A program made the position numbers and the translations under genes. A DNA stretch of 18,664 nucleotides from Nitrospirota bacterium (GTDB taxonomy: Bacteria; Nitrospirota; Thermodesulfovibrionia; Thermodesulfovibrionales; JdFR-85), in contig JAADGU010000093.1 in assembly GCA_013152195.1 (NCBI GenBank), forward strand, positions 1-18,664. The letters are read 5' to 3'. Shown piece by piece: positions 7,972-15,143 of the stretch (position 1 is the stretch's first letter; each line of letters starts with the position of its first letter). The notes under the pieces are model-generated. The model worked only from the letters and a program-made list of their open reading frames with translations. It made no database searches and was not told the origin of the DNA.

Positions 7972-8912
7972 TAGCTATTGGTTTTATCAAAGACCAGGCA
8001 GGCTGCCCCGATCACCCCGGCATCGTCTTTCAGTAACGACGGAAGTATTTTTGTGGACCCGTATATTTCGGGGAAAGCCCTTTTTGATGCCTCTTTGATT
8101 GCCGTCTCTACGTATATATTCCAGGCGCCGATGAGTCCACCTGCAAGGATGACGGCTTCAGGGCTGAATATGTTGATTGCACTGGCAATCCCTACCCCAA
8201 GGTATCTCCCGGCTGTCTTGAGTGTTTCCCTTGCCAGGTTGTCTCCTTCGAGGGCATAACTATAAATGTCTTCAGGGGATATCTTGTATACGTTTCCCTC
8301 ACAGCAGCCCTTCATCAGGCTTTCGGTCCCGCTTTCAATCGACTCAACTGCCCTTCCCGTCATTGCCCTGGCAGATGCATAGGACTCAAGACACCCGTTG
8401 TTTCCACAAGGGCACCTGACACCATCTGCCTCAATGCTGATGTGTCCAAGCTCGGCAGCAATATCCAGCAGATGTCCATCATAAATAACCCCGCCGCCTA
8501 TGCCTGTGCCCAGAGTGAAGAGGACAAAGGAATTGAACTCCCTGCCGGCTCCAGTCCAACTTTCACCGAGGGCTGCTGCATTGGCATCGTTTTCGATATA
8601 AACAGGCAGGGAAAATTTCTGTCTGATGCCGTCTATAAAGCCTATCCCTTCAACGGAGGGGAGGTTTGGAGACCGTTTTACAATCCCCTTCGCTCTCTCG
8701 ATAACCCCTGCCACGCCAATCCCGATCCCTGCAACATCATCTGAGTAAAACCTGTCAATAGCGGAGACGAGTGAATCGAAGACATCATCAGTCTCAGTGG
8801 ATGATGTCTTAATCCGTTCCACTATCTTTCCCTCCCTGTCCACCAGGGCGACCCTAAGATTGGTTCCGCCTATGTCAGCACCTATGGCATATCTTTTTTG
8901 TCTCATCTGCAT
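7971..8912 (-). CDS. glk: ROK-family glucokinase
   Basis: A 313-residue ROK sugar kinase, probably ATP:glucose phosphotransferase. The phosphate-binding motif ADIGGTNLR (12-20) is at the N-terminus. Next come the ENDANAAALGE segment with catalytic-type Asp109, the GTGIGGG loop (135-141), His157, and the ROK zinc signature CPCGNNGCLE with C167, C169 and C174. These residues favour glucokinase over a ROK repressor, because no N-terminal helix-turn-helix precedes the kinase fold. Substrate could also be another hexose. Two starts are possible: ATG 8912, or ATG 8906, which would overlap the upstream 42-residue ORF as ATGA. The gene leads the lepA-lepB-rib run. Confidence 0.92.
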   Translation of the reverse strand: MQMRQKRYAIGADIGGTNLRVALVDREGKIVERIKTSSTETDDVFDSLVSAIDRFYSDDVAGIGIGVAGVIERAKGIVKRSPNLPSVEGIGFIDGIRQKFSLPVYIENDANAAALGESWTGAGREFNSFVLFTLGTGIGGGVIYDGHLLDIAAELGHISIEADGVRCPCGNNGCLESYASARAMTGRAVESIESGTESLMKGCCEGNVYKISPEDIYSYALEGDNLARETLKTAGRYLGVGIASAINIFSPEAVILAGGLIGAWNIYVETAIKEASKRAFPEIYGSTKILPSLLKDDAGVIGAACLVFDKTNS

Positions 8913-9031
8913 TCAAATTTCAGGATGGATTTCTTGCGGGCATCCTGTTCTGACAGGTCCTGCCTTAAATCTCCCTGAGTGTCCCCCTGTTCTGTAAAAT
9001 TGTCTTGTAATATAGTTGTAATTGTATGCAT
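8903..9031 (-). CDS. Possible 42-residue small protein coupled to glucokinase
   Basis: An uninterrupted ORF from ATG 9031 to TGA 8905-8903, missed by size cut-offs. It begins MHTITTILQDNFTEQ and ends KKSILKFECR. It is rich in Q, D, E, T and K with a single Cys, and has no membrane segment or signal peptide. Its stop overlaps the second in-frame ATG of glucokinase (8906) as ATGA, the same coupling used elsewhere in this operon, which is the main argument that it is real. Against it: no clear Shine-Dalgarno (only TAAG-like bases), short length and no recognised family. It could equally be leader sequence of glk. Confidence 0.35.
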   Translation of the reverse strand: MHTITTILQDNFTEQGDTQGDLRQDLSEQDARKKSILKFECR

Positions 9032-9093
9032 ATAACTTATTATTTTAACACAGTTTAACCATGAGCTGCAAAATGCCGGGATGTAAAGTGATC

Positions 9094-9468
9094 CTAGAAG
9101 CCTTTGTCCTGCTTTGCCTTTGTGACCACCCTCAATATGTCTTCCGGTGTGAAGGGCTTTTCGACATATTCAAATGCCCCTAATTTTATTGCCTCGACCG
9201 CCGTGCTTATTGTCCCGTAACCCGTGATGATTATCACCTGGATATCCGGCCATCGTTCCTTTATGATCTTTAATACTTCAAGCCCATCCATGTCGGGCAT
9301 TTTAAGGTCTGTCAGGACGACATCAAAGTGCTCGTTTTCAAGCAGTTTTATCGCCTCGTCTCCACGTGAGGTTGCCACTACATCATAGCCTTCAGGTGTT
9401 AAGACCCTCTGGCAACTTATCCTGACAATAGCCTCATCATCTATTACAAGAACCCTCCCCTTACTCAT
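9094..9468 (-). CDS. Single-domain response regulator (CheY-like receiver)
   Basis: A 124-residue stand-alone receiver. Acidic pocket D10-D11, phosphoacceptor D54 (VVLTDLKMP), T82 and K104 are all present, so it should accept phosphate. No output domain is attached. It is strikingly similar to the receiver of the NtrC-type regulator in the same operon (both have TGYGT, STAVEA, KLGA and YVEKPF), implying duplication. Its ATG overlaps the stop of the kinase-type ATPase gene by 4 bp (ATGA). It may be a phosphate sink, a relay, or a regulator acting by protein contact. It is last in the eight-gene signalling operon; 62 bp separate it from the small ORF before glk. Confidence 0.93.
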   Translation of the reverse strand: MSKGRVLVIDDEAIVRISCQRVLTPEGYDVVATSRGDEAIKLLENEHFDVVLTDLKMPDMDGLEVLKIIKERWPDIQVIIITGYGTISTAVEAIKLGAFEYVEKPFTPEDILRVVTKAKQDKGF

Positions 9469-10016
9469 CTCTTTCCTCCTTTCCTCAGGTCTCTTATCCC
9501 TTTGGATATATCTTTCCTCAGTACAGAGAGCACACCTGGATAATTTATGGGTATCTCCCCGAGTTGTCTCTTAATCTTTGCGGTATCGAGTGTGTATTCA
9601 TTATTGTCAATCCTGTATCTGAAAATGAGGTCAATGTCAGGGTTTCCGGCAATAAGGGGCACTATTGTAGATGTTAGGTCACCAAGGGGTTTTCTGTCAA
9701 TGTGGCTCAGGCAGAAGGTGGCCTGCAGGATTGTACCCTTGCCGGCTTCGGATTTGACAGCAATATTGCCTCCGGCTTCTCGGGCTGATTGTGCAAGCAG
9801 AGGGATGCCCATCCCTGTCTTTTTCCCTTTTGTGGTAAAAAAGGGATCTGTTAACTTTTTCTGTGTCTCTGTATCCATGCCCCGGCCGTTGTCTTTAATA
9901 GTCAGTCTGAGAATGTCACCTCTTGTATCTTCTTCAATCGATATAACTATCCTGTTTGCCCCGGCATCAATTGAATTCAGGGCAATATCGAGTATATGCA
10001 TGGAGATGTCCTGCAT
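9465..10016 (-). CDS. Histidine-kinase-type ATPase without a phosphoacceptor domain
   Basis: A 183-residue protein whose first ~100 residues form a HATPase_c (GHKL) domain: N-box DIALNSIDAGA (10-20), G1 DNGRGM (42-47) and G2 GKKTGMGIPLL (64-74). There is no H-box or dimerisation domain and no TM segment, so it cannot be a conventional histidine kinase by itself. Residues about 110-183 form an extension I cannot assign; it ends in a basic tail. The gene follows PHP by a single base and overlaps the receiver gene by 4 bp. Similar ATPases occur beside DRTGG and PHP genes near hydrogenase or NuoE/F-like genes in anaerobes (general knowledge). A partner such as the adjacent DRTGG or RsbW-like protein is inferred. 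Confidence 0.85.
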   Translation of the reverse strand: MQDISMHILDIALNSIDAGANRIVISIEEDTRGDILRLTIKDNGRGMDTETQKKLTDPFFTTKGKKTGMGIPLLAQSAREAGGNIAVKSEAGKGTILQATFCLSHIDRKPLGDLTSTIVPLIAGNPDIDLIFRYRIDNNEYTLDTAKIKRQLGEIPINYPGVLSVLRKDISKGIRDLRKGGKR

Positions 10017-10017
10017 C

Positions 10018-10749
10018 TCAGAACCTTACCTCCCTGCCCTCCTTTCCTGATAAGGCAAGGACAAGCTCCTCAAATGAGGGCTCTTTCATTATAAACTCTG
10101 TAGCCGCCCTGCCGATGTCCGAAACGTGATGGGCATCAGATGAGGTGATCCATGGATATCTTTCGTATATGCCAAACATTTTTAAGGCCCTCTCCCTGTC
10201 TGTTCTGAAAGACATCTCGAGTGCATCAAACTCCAGGGAATCATGGATAAAGCCCAGCTGTGTCAGGATACTGAATGCCTCCCTGTCAATGTGACAGGCG
10301 ACTGTGATACCGCCAAGGTTATGGATGATGCTGATGGCCTCTTTGACTCCAAGCCCCGTGGCGTCCATAAGTACCCGGTCATTAAACCTGAGGACCTCAT
10401 CTTTTTCATTCACAACAACCTGTTCATAAAGTATACGTTTGTTGCCGGTCAAGGGGAGGTCATTATAGGTGATCTCCTGAAGTCTCATAACAGACTCCAT
10501 GTCAGGAAAGAGGGCCAGGATATGGGCCTCTTCAGCGGTTGTCAGCTCCATGCCCGGAATGACCGTTATTTCACCGTTCACCTTGACGGCGGACTGTATG
10601 TTTTCTGCAGTGTTATGGTCAGTGACTGCAATGATGTCCAACCCCTCTTCAATGGCTCTTGATACCACCCTTGCCGGGGTCATATCAAGTTCAGCGCATG
10701 GAGACAGACAGGTGTGAATATGGAGGTCAGCCCTGTAAGTTCTGAGCAT
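10018..10749 (-). CDS. PHP-domain metal-dependent phosphoesterase
   Basis: A 243-residue PHP-fold protein with the metal-ligand set in order: H10-x-H12 (ADLHIHTCLSPC), D44-H45-N46, E68, H76, H153, and D205-x-H207 (SSDAHH). The fold is shared with histidinol phosphatase and the polymerase PHP domain. Here it stands alone, so a small phospho-substrate or nucleic-acid end is possible but not assignable. The extra Cys residues in HTCLSPCAELD (14 and 18) lie next to the metal site and are a family trait of this class. The start at ATG 10749 overlaps the upstream DRTGG gene by 23 bp, unusually long for this operon. It ends 2 bp before the ATPase start. Confidence 0.9.
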   Translation of the reverse strand: MLRTYRADLHIHTCLSPCAELDMTPARVVSRAIEEGLDIIAVTDHNTAENIQSAVKVNGEITVIPGMELTTAEEAHILALFPDMESVMRLQEITYNDLPLTGNKRILYEQVVVNEKDEVLRFNDRVLMDATGLGVKEAISIIHNLGGITVACHIDREAFSILTQLGFIHDSLEFDALEMSFRTDRERALKMFGIYERYPWITSSDAHHVSDIGRAATEFIMKEPSFEELVLALSGKEGREVRF

Positions 10750-11077
10750 TTAGAATCTGGTATAGCTTGCCTGCAGTCTCAAAAGCCGACTTGCCGGTAA
10801 GCAGAATGGGGATATCCTCTGAAACCGCCTTGTCCATGGTATCGGAATCCGGCATCCGGCCGTTGACTATTACTATTGCAGAAAGATTTTTGAAGACTGC
10901 TACAGCCACAATATTAACATGTGTCTGGAGTGTTATCCAGAGGTTTCCCTCCCCGGCGTTTGCCATCACATCACTCAGGAGGTCACCCACATAGGCACCG
11001 CTTACCTCTCGTTCAAGCCCCACGGCAGGGGTGAGAGGTCTAAGGGACAGGATCTCTGTTATTTCCTTCAGTTTCAT
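10727..11077 (-). CDS. DRTGG-domain protein, copy 1
   Basis: A 116-residue protein consisting of one DRTGG-type domain, the fold found between the CBS domains of some pyrophosphatases and in phosphotransacetylase N-termini, where it is thought to bind nucleotide-type ligands. It begins MKLKEITEILSL and ends AGKLYQILNAQNLQG. It is clearly paralogous to the other DRTGG gene at 11530-11877: both start M-(K/R)-LKEI, share DL(L/M)SDV and the G-K-LY ending. The ATG overlaps the RsbW-like gene by 4 bp. No catalytic motif is visible. A ligand-sensing or scaffold role is inferred. Confidence 0.8.
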   Translation of the reverse strand: MKLKEITEILSLRPLTPAVGLEREVSGAYVGDLLSDVMANAGEGNLWITLQTHVNIVAVAVFKNLSAIVIVNGRMPDSDTMDKAVSEDIPILLTGKSAFETAGKLYQILNAQNLQG

Positions 11078-11502
11078 CGCCTGATTATCATCTCAACTTT
11101 AGTGCCTTCACCGACAACAGAGTCTATCCTGAAGGTGTCGGCGTTTTTTTTCATGTTCGGCAGTCCCATGCCTGCACCCCACCCCATCTCTCTTACCCAG
11201 TCCGGTGCAGTGGAGTAGCCCTCCTGCATAGCCAGTTCAATATTCTCAATTCCTGGCCCCATGTCCTCTGCAATTATCCGTATCTCTTCCGGTGATATAG
11301 TGTACCTGAGTATGCCTGCAGTGGCATATATCATAATGTTCATTTCTGCCTCAAATGTGGCAATGGCGACCCTCCTGACAAATTCATCTTCAACCCCGGC
11401 GCTTAACAGGATGGTCTTGAGTTCAGTGGATGCCTCACCTGCATGGCTGAAGTCTCCTCCTACGATATGAAAACTGCCTTCATAGGTTTTATCTATCTTC
11501 AT
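11074..11502 (-). CDS. RsbW-like anti-sigma-factor-type ATPase
   Basis: A 142-residue HATPase_c protein of the RsbW/SpoIIAB class. Conserved boxes are FEAEMNIMIYA around E51 and N55, the G1-like EDMGPGI (79-85), and GWGAGMGLPNMKK (107-119). RsbW relatives are Ser/Thr kinases that bind sigma factors or STAS-domain antagonists. Neither a sigma factor nor a STAS protein is encoded in this window, so the classical partner-switching role is not supported here and the name describes fold only. It lies 27 bp after DRTGG copy 2 and overlaps DRTGG copy 1 by 4 bp. No clear Shine-Dalgarno is seen before its ATG. Confidence 0.85.
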   Translation of the reverse strand: MKIDKTYEGSFHIVGGDFSHAGEASTELKTILLSAGVEDEFVRRVAIATFEAEMNIMIYATAGILRYTISPEEIRIIAEDMGPGIENIELAMQEGYSTAPDWVREMGWGAGMGLPNMKKNADTFRIDSVVGEGTKVEMIIRR

Positions 11503-11529
11503 CTGAATATGCGAATACGCGTCTGCTTT

Positions 11530-11877
11530 TTATTCAGGACAACACCTGAGTCCCTTTTCATATAGTTTACCACAGGCAGTAAACATTGAGTAGGGTGTGA
11601 TAAGGAGGGTGATTTTTTTCTTTCGTGAGAGTTCTATTGTTTGTGTGTCCGGTTCTTTTCCCCTTGTAAAGACAACGACCTTTATGTCGGCAATGTCGGA
11701 TGTCCTTATTGCCTGCTGTTTTGCAAGGCCTGTGATAAGCACGGAGTTTCCCCTTGAATAGTACAGGACGTCACTCATGAGATCAGTTGCACAAGCCCAT
11801 TCGATCTCAGCCTCGGAATCCCGTGAATTGGTTATGACAACCGCATCGAGGAGCCGGATAATCTCTTTTAATCTCAT
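11530..11877 (-). CDS. DRTGG-domain protein, copy 2
   Basis: A 115-residue single-domain DRTGG protein, paralogous to the copy at 10727-11077. It starts MRLKEIIRLLDAVV, contains DLMSDVLYYSRG and ends FTACGKLYEKGLRCCPE, with a terminal double Cys absent from the other copy. Its ATG overlaps the NtrC-type regulator stop as ATGA, so it is coupled to that regulator. Having two diverged copies, each next to a different partner (this one by the sigma-54 activator, the other by the RsbW-like ATPase and PHP protein), suggests two separate sensing inputs or a heterodimer. No membrane segment is visible, so it is cytoplasmic. Confidence 0.8.
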   Translation of the reverse strand: MRLKEIIRLLDAVVITNSRDSEAEIEWACATDLMSDVLYYSRGNSVLITGLAKQQAIRTSDIADIKVVVFTRGKEPDTQTIELSRKKKITLLITPYSMFTACGKLYEKGLRCCPE

Positions 11878-13280
11878 TTTGGCCTTGAAATCCCGTGTTT
11901 TTTCATCAGGGCATGGAAGTTTGACCTCTGCATCCCTACGTCACGTGCCGCCCTTGATATATTCCATTCGTTTCTCTTCAGTGCCTCTGCAATGAAGACC
12001 CTCTCCAGCTCCTCAGTGGACCTCTCCCTGAGGTCTTTTTTCATCTCTTTCAGCTCTTCGATATTACGGGGGGGCTGCTCTGTTCGTGACAGCTCTGTCC
12101 GTGACGGGGTGAGGAAGCCGAGGGTTTCGGGTTTGATGGTGGAGTTGTCCGCAAGGAGTATTGCCCTCTGGATTGTGTTTTCCAGCTCACGTATGTTGCC
12201 CGGCCATCTGCAGGAGGTGAGAATCCTCATGGCCTCTGCGGAGATGTTTTTCACCTCTTTGCCTAATTCTTCAGAGTATTTCCTCAGGAAGTGATATGCA
12301 AGGAGTGGGATATCTTCCCTCCTCTCCCTCAGTGGGGGGACGTGAATGGGAAAGATGTCAAGCCTGTAAAAGAGGTCTTCCCTGAAAGTGCCTGCCTTTA
12401 CCATGGCAGAAAGGTCTTTATTCGTTGCAGTTATGAACCTTGTATCAACCTTGATGGACTTTTTGTCTCCAACAGGCCTGTATTCTTTTTCCTGCAGCAC
12501 CCTGAGCAGTTTTGACTGTAGCGGCAGCGGCAGATTTCCGATCTCATCAAGAAAGAGTGTTCCCCCTTCAGCCTCTTCTATCAGGCCCTTCTTGTCAGTG
12601 ACCGCACCTGTGAATGAACCCCTTTTATGCCCGAAGAGCTCAGACTCTATCAACTCGTCAGCCAGGGTTCCACAATCTATAACCACAAAAGGCATGTCCT
12701 TGCGGGGGCTGTTATAATGGATGGCCCTTGCAACGAGTTCCTTTCCTGTTCCGCTCTCCCCGGTAATCAGTACAGTGCTTGCAGTGGGAGCCACGGTGCC
12801 TATCAGTCTGAAGACCTTTTCCATTGCCTTTGAGGTTCCGACTATATTTTTTATGTATTGAGCAGAGAGTTCTTTTTTGAGGCGGATGTTTTCTTCCCTG
12901 AGACGCTTTCTCTCTATGGCCCTTTCGACAAGGGATACCAGTTCTTCCGGTCTGAAGGGCTTTTCTACATAATCGTAGGCACCTAACTTCATTGCCTCAA
13001 CAGCAGTAGAGACAGTTCCGTAACCCGTCATGAGTATCACCTCTGTGTCCGGATAGACTTCCTTTATATCCTTAAGGAGTTCTATTCCGCTTGCATCAGG
13101 CAGTTTGAGGTCCGAGAGTGCCAGGTCAAAACTCGTTGTTTCCATGAGCCTTAATGCCCTCCCGGCGTCCTCCGCCTCTGAAACCCTGTACCCATGGGGC
13201 TGCAGAAGTTTTCTGCAGCTTGCCCTTACGATCTCTTCGTCATCTACTATGAGTACCCTTGCCTTGTTTTTTGATTGCAT
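11874..13280 (-). CDS. NtrC-type sigma-54-dependent response regulator
   Basis: A 468-residue regulator with three parts. The receiver (5-122) has D13-D14, phosphoacceptor D57, T85 and K107. The AAA+ sigma-54-activating domain (about 147-385) has Walker A GESGTGKE (174-181), Walker B TLFLDEIG (241-248) and sigma-54 contact loop GSFTGA (221-226), a variant of the usual GAFTGA. The Fis-type HTH is at about 428-463 (NISRAARDVGMQRSNFHALM). It would activate sigma-54 promoters after phosphorylation, most plausibly by the upstream heme-type kinase, 96 bp away on the same strand. No clear sigma-54 promoter was found in the adjacent control region, so its target is open. Confidence 0.95.
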   Translation of the reverse strand: MQSKNKARVLIVDDEEIVRASCRKLLQPHGYRVSEAEDAGRALRLMETTSFDLALSDLKLPDASGIELLKDIKEVYPDTEVILMTGYGTVSTAVEAMKLGAYDYVEKPFRPEELVSLVERAIERKRLREENIRLKKELSAQYIKNIVGTSKAMEKVFRLIGTVAPTASTVLITGESGTGKELVARAIHYNSPRKDMPFVVIDCGTLADELIESELFGHKRGSFTGAVTDKKGLIEEAEGGTLFLDEIGNLPLPLQSKLLRVLQEKEYRPVGDKKSIKVDTRFITATNKDLSAMVKAGTFREDLFYRLDIFPIHVPPLRERREDIPLLAYHFLRKYSEELGKEVKNISAEAMRILTSCRWPGNIRELENTIQRAILLADNSTIKPETLGFLTPSRTELSRTEQPPRNIEELKEMKKDLRERSTEELERVFIAEALKRNEWNISRAARDVGMQRSNFHALMKKHGISRPK

Positions 13281-13290
13281 CCGCTAAATA

Positions 13291-13304
13291 GGGCTTGTCA
13301 GCCC
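13291..13304. promoter_or_regulatory. Small hairpin between kinase and regulator genes
   Basis: GGGCT (13291-13295) and AGCCC (13300-13304) form a 5-bp stem with a 4-nt TGTC loop in the 96-bp gap. On the transcribed minus strand it lies about 10 nt before the regulator ATG, where no good Shine-Dalgarno is visible. It could limit translation or stabilise mRNA between the two genes. No T-run follows. Confidence 0.25.
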
Positions 13305-13376
13305 CTTATTCTTTTAAATTATAGAATCTTCTCCCGTTTTATGTTGATGGAGCAATCTCAGGGATTCAATATTTGC

Positions 13377-15056
13377 TTATTGCAACTCTTTTGGGGATGA
13401 ACCCTGCGTTTTGTCTGCATCCGTTTCCCTTGTTGGCCTGGGCAGTCTTATGAAGAAACTGGTGCCCTTGCCGAGGGTGCTCTTTACCTTGATATGTCCC
13501 CCATGTTTTCTTACTATGCCGTGAGTTACAGCGAGCCCGAGGCCTGTACCTTTTCCTACCGGTTTAGTGGTAAAAAAAGGTTCAAAGAGCTTGCTCATAT
13601 GCTCTTCAGGTATTCCTGGACCTGTATCAGTGAACTCTATCTCGATGAACTCTTTTCCATCTTCGGTTATCAGTCTCGTTGCAATGGTGATTTGCCCCCT
13701 GTCGTTCATGGCGTCGGCAGCATTGATGAGAAGGTTCATGAAGACCTGCTGAAGTTGTGAGGCATCACCTACAATACGCGGCAGGTCGGGGGAGAGGTCA
13801 GTAATGATCTTTATATTATGAAACTTGGCCTGGTTCTGGATGATCTCGAGGGTATGTCTGATGGTGTTGTTTATATCAATATCCGCACGCTCTGCAGGTA
13901 TGGCCCTTGAAAAACCAAGAAGGCCTTTTATTATCTTTGAGCAACGCTCTGCCTGCTCGATTATTACCTCAAGATCCTCCCTGTCCATTTTGTTCTCAGG
14001 GGGCGTTCTCTTGAGCATCAGGTGCGCAAAGGTTACAATCCCGGTAAGGGGGCTGTTAATCTCATGGGCAACACCTGCTGCCATGCGTCCAAGGGAGGCA
14101 AGCTTTTCAGTGTGTATAAGCTGCTCCTGTCCCCGTCTGATCTCCTCTGTCTTTTTTGCAACCTCGGCCTCGAGTTCTTTTGCCCAGTTCTCCAGCTTCT
14201 GTCTGGCATGTCTCAGCTCCCGAGTCATGGAGTTAAAGGTCTCGGCAAGCATCCCCAGTTCGTCACGTGTCTTTATCTCCACCCTGTGGTTGAGGTCTCC
14301 CTTTGAGACGCGTTGCATCCCTTCTGCCAGAAGCTGCAGGGGATTTATCAGGATCTTCCAGAGAATGATGCAGAGCACTATACAGAAGAAGAAGGTGAAG
14401 ATGATCCCGAAGGTAAGGGTCTCTATTTTCTGCTTCCTGAGGGTGCTGTCAATGCTGGAGAGGGAATAATCTGTTTCCAGGATTCCGAGTATCTTCTTGT
14501 CGGACGGGTGGTAATGGCATGATGCAGTGTAGCAGCTTTTCTGATTAACAATTGGACGTAAGAACCTCAATACCCGTCCGTGGTCATCCTTTATGATTGT
14601 CCACATACTGTTGTCCTGCATCTTCAGTGTTTCATGCGGCCTGTCGGGGTTTGTGTGGCAGAGCCTGCAGGAGGAATTGACATCGATCTTCTTTCCGATC
14701 ATTTTCCTGTCACTTGAGAAGCGGACCTCTCCCTGAAGATTGTATATCTTGATGCTCTTGATATCTTCTGATGAACCCATGGTCTCTATAGTATCCTGAA
14801 TTGTTCCAACCTGGCGGGTATGCATATTTATGAATATGCTCTTCTCTATCATTGCGGTGTATGATGCTGTATGGCGTATGGAGCTGTTGAGGAATTCCTG
14901 CTCTCCGCGGATGATTATCATGTACCAGAAGATAGAGCTTCCTGTTAATACGAGGATACCGATGGCGACTATCAGTTTCAGGCTTAAGGAGTGGCGGGAT
15001 TTTTTTGCGATCAGGTCCTTGAGGAAGTTAATTTTCCCCTTGAAATCAAAAACCAT
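13377..15056 (-). CDS. Membrane sensor histidine kinase with putative periplasmic heme motifs
   Basis: A 559-residue sensor kinase. TM1 (about 25-48) and TM2 (about 213-235) enclose a ~160-residue external domain. That domain contains CRLCH (130-134), a CX2CH c-type heme motif, and CYTASCH (175-181), a CX4CH motif as in some cytochromes c3. HAMP follows (about 237-290), then a coiled linker, the H-box AAGVAHEINSPLTG with phospho-His331, N-box NLLINAADAM (441-450), G1 DTGPGI (477-482) and G2 GKGTGLGLAV (501-510). An AAGGGG ribosome site precedes ATG 15056. It is first in the signalling operon and divergent from nuoA. A redox or small-gas sensor phosphorylating the downstream NtrC-type regulator is inferred. 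Heme attachment is unproven. Confidence 0.92.
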   Translation of the reverse strand: MVFDFKGKINFLKDLIAKKSRHSLSLKLIVAIGILVLTGSSIFWYMIIIRGEQEFLNSSIRHTASYTAMIEKSIFINMHTRQVGTIQDTIETMGSSEDIKSIKIYNLQGEVRFSSDRKMIGKKIDVNSSCRLCHTNPDRPHETLKMQDNSMWTIIKDDHGRVLRFLRPIVNQKSCYTASCHYHPSDKKILGILETDYSLSSIDSTLRKQKIETLTFGIIFTFFFCIVLCIILWKILINPLQLLAEGMQRVSKGDLNHRVEIKTRDELGMLAETFNSMTRELRHARQKLENWAKELEAEVAKKTEEIRRGQEQLIHTEKLASLGRMAAGVAHEINSPLTGIVTFAHLMLKRTPPENKMDREDLEVIIEQAERCSKIIKGLLGFSRAIPAERADIDINNTIRHTLEIIQNQAKFHNIKIITDLSPDLPRIVGDASQLQQVFMNLLINAADAMNDRGQITIATRLITEDGKEFIEIEFTDTGPGIPEEHMSKLFEPFFTTKPVGKGTGLGLAVTHGIVRKHGGHIKVKSTLGKGTSFFIRLPRPTRETDADKTQGSSPKELQ

Positions 15057-15103
15057 TTTCAGCCCCTTGCAGAAGCGCAGAAGTTATGTAAGTGCTTCAA
15101 TAG

Positions 15104-15120
15104 TTACACTATTTTACACT
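15104..15120. promoter_or_regulatory. Heptamer direct repeat over the kinase -10 region
   Basis: TTACACT occurs twice (15104-15110 and 15114-15120), 10 bp apart centre to centre, one helical turn. A 6-bp inverted repeat AATAGT...ACTATT (15099-15113) overlaps it. On the minus strand the TAAAAT -10 candidate (15116-15111) for the kinase operon lies within the repeats, with only a poor -35. A regulator binding here would overlap the promoter. Consensus-based inference. Confidence 0.35.
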
Positions 15121-15143
15121 CTACCTTTAAACTCTACTATAAA

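Noticed and set aside
13825..14469. 214-codon plus-strand ORF inside the histidine kinase gene
   Set aside because: It is antisense to a fully supported kinase gene, has low-complexity Ser/Arg-rich composition and no recognisable motif. It is a shadow frame.
9094..15056. Stressosome or sporulation partner-switching module
   Set aside because: No STAS protein, sigma factor or SpoIIE-type phosphatase is encoded, only an RsbW-like fold.
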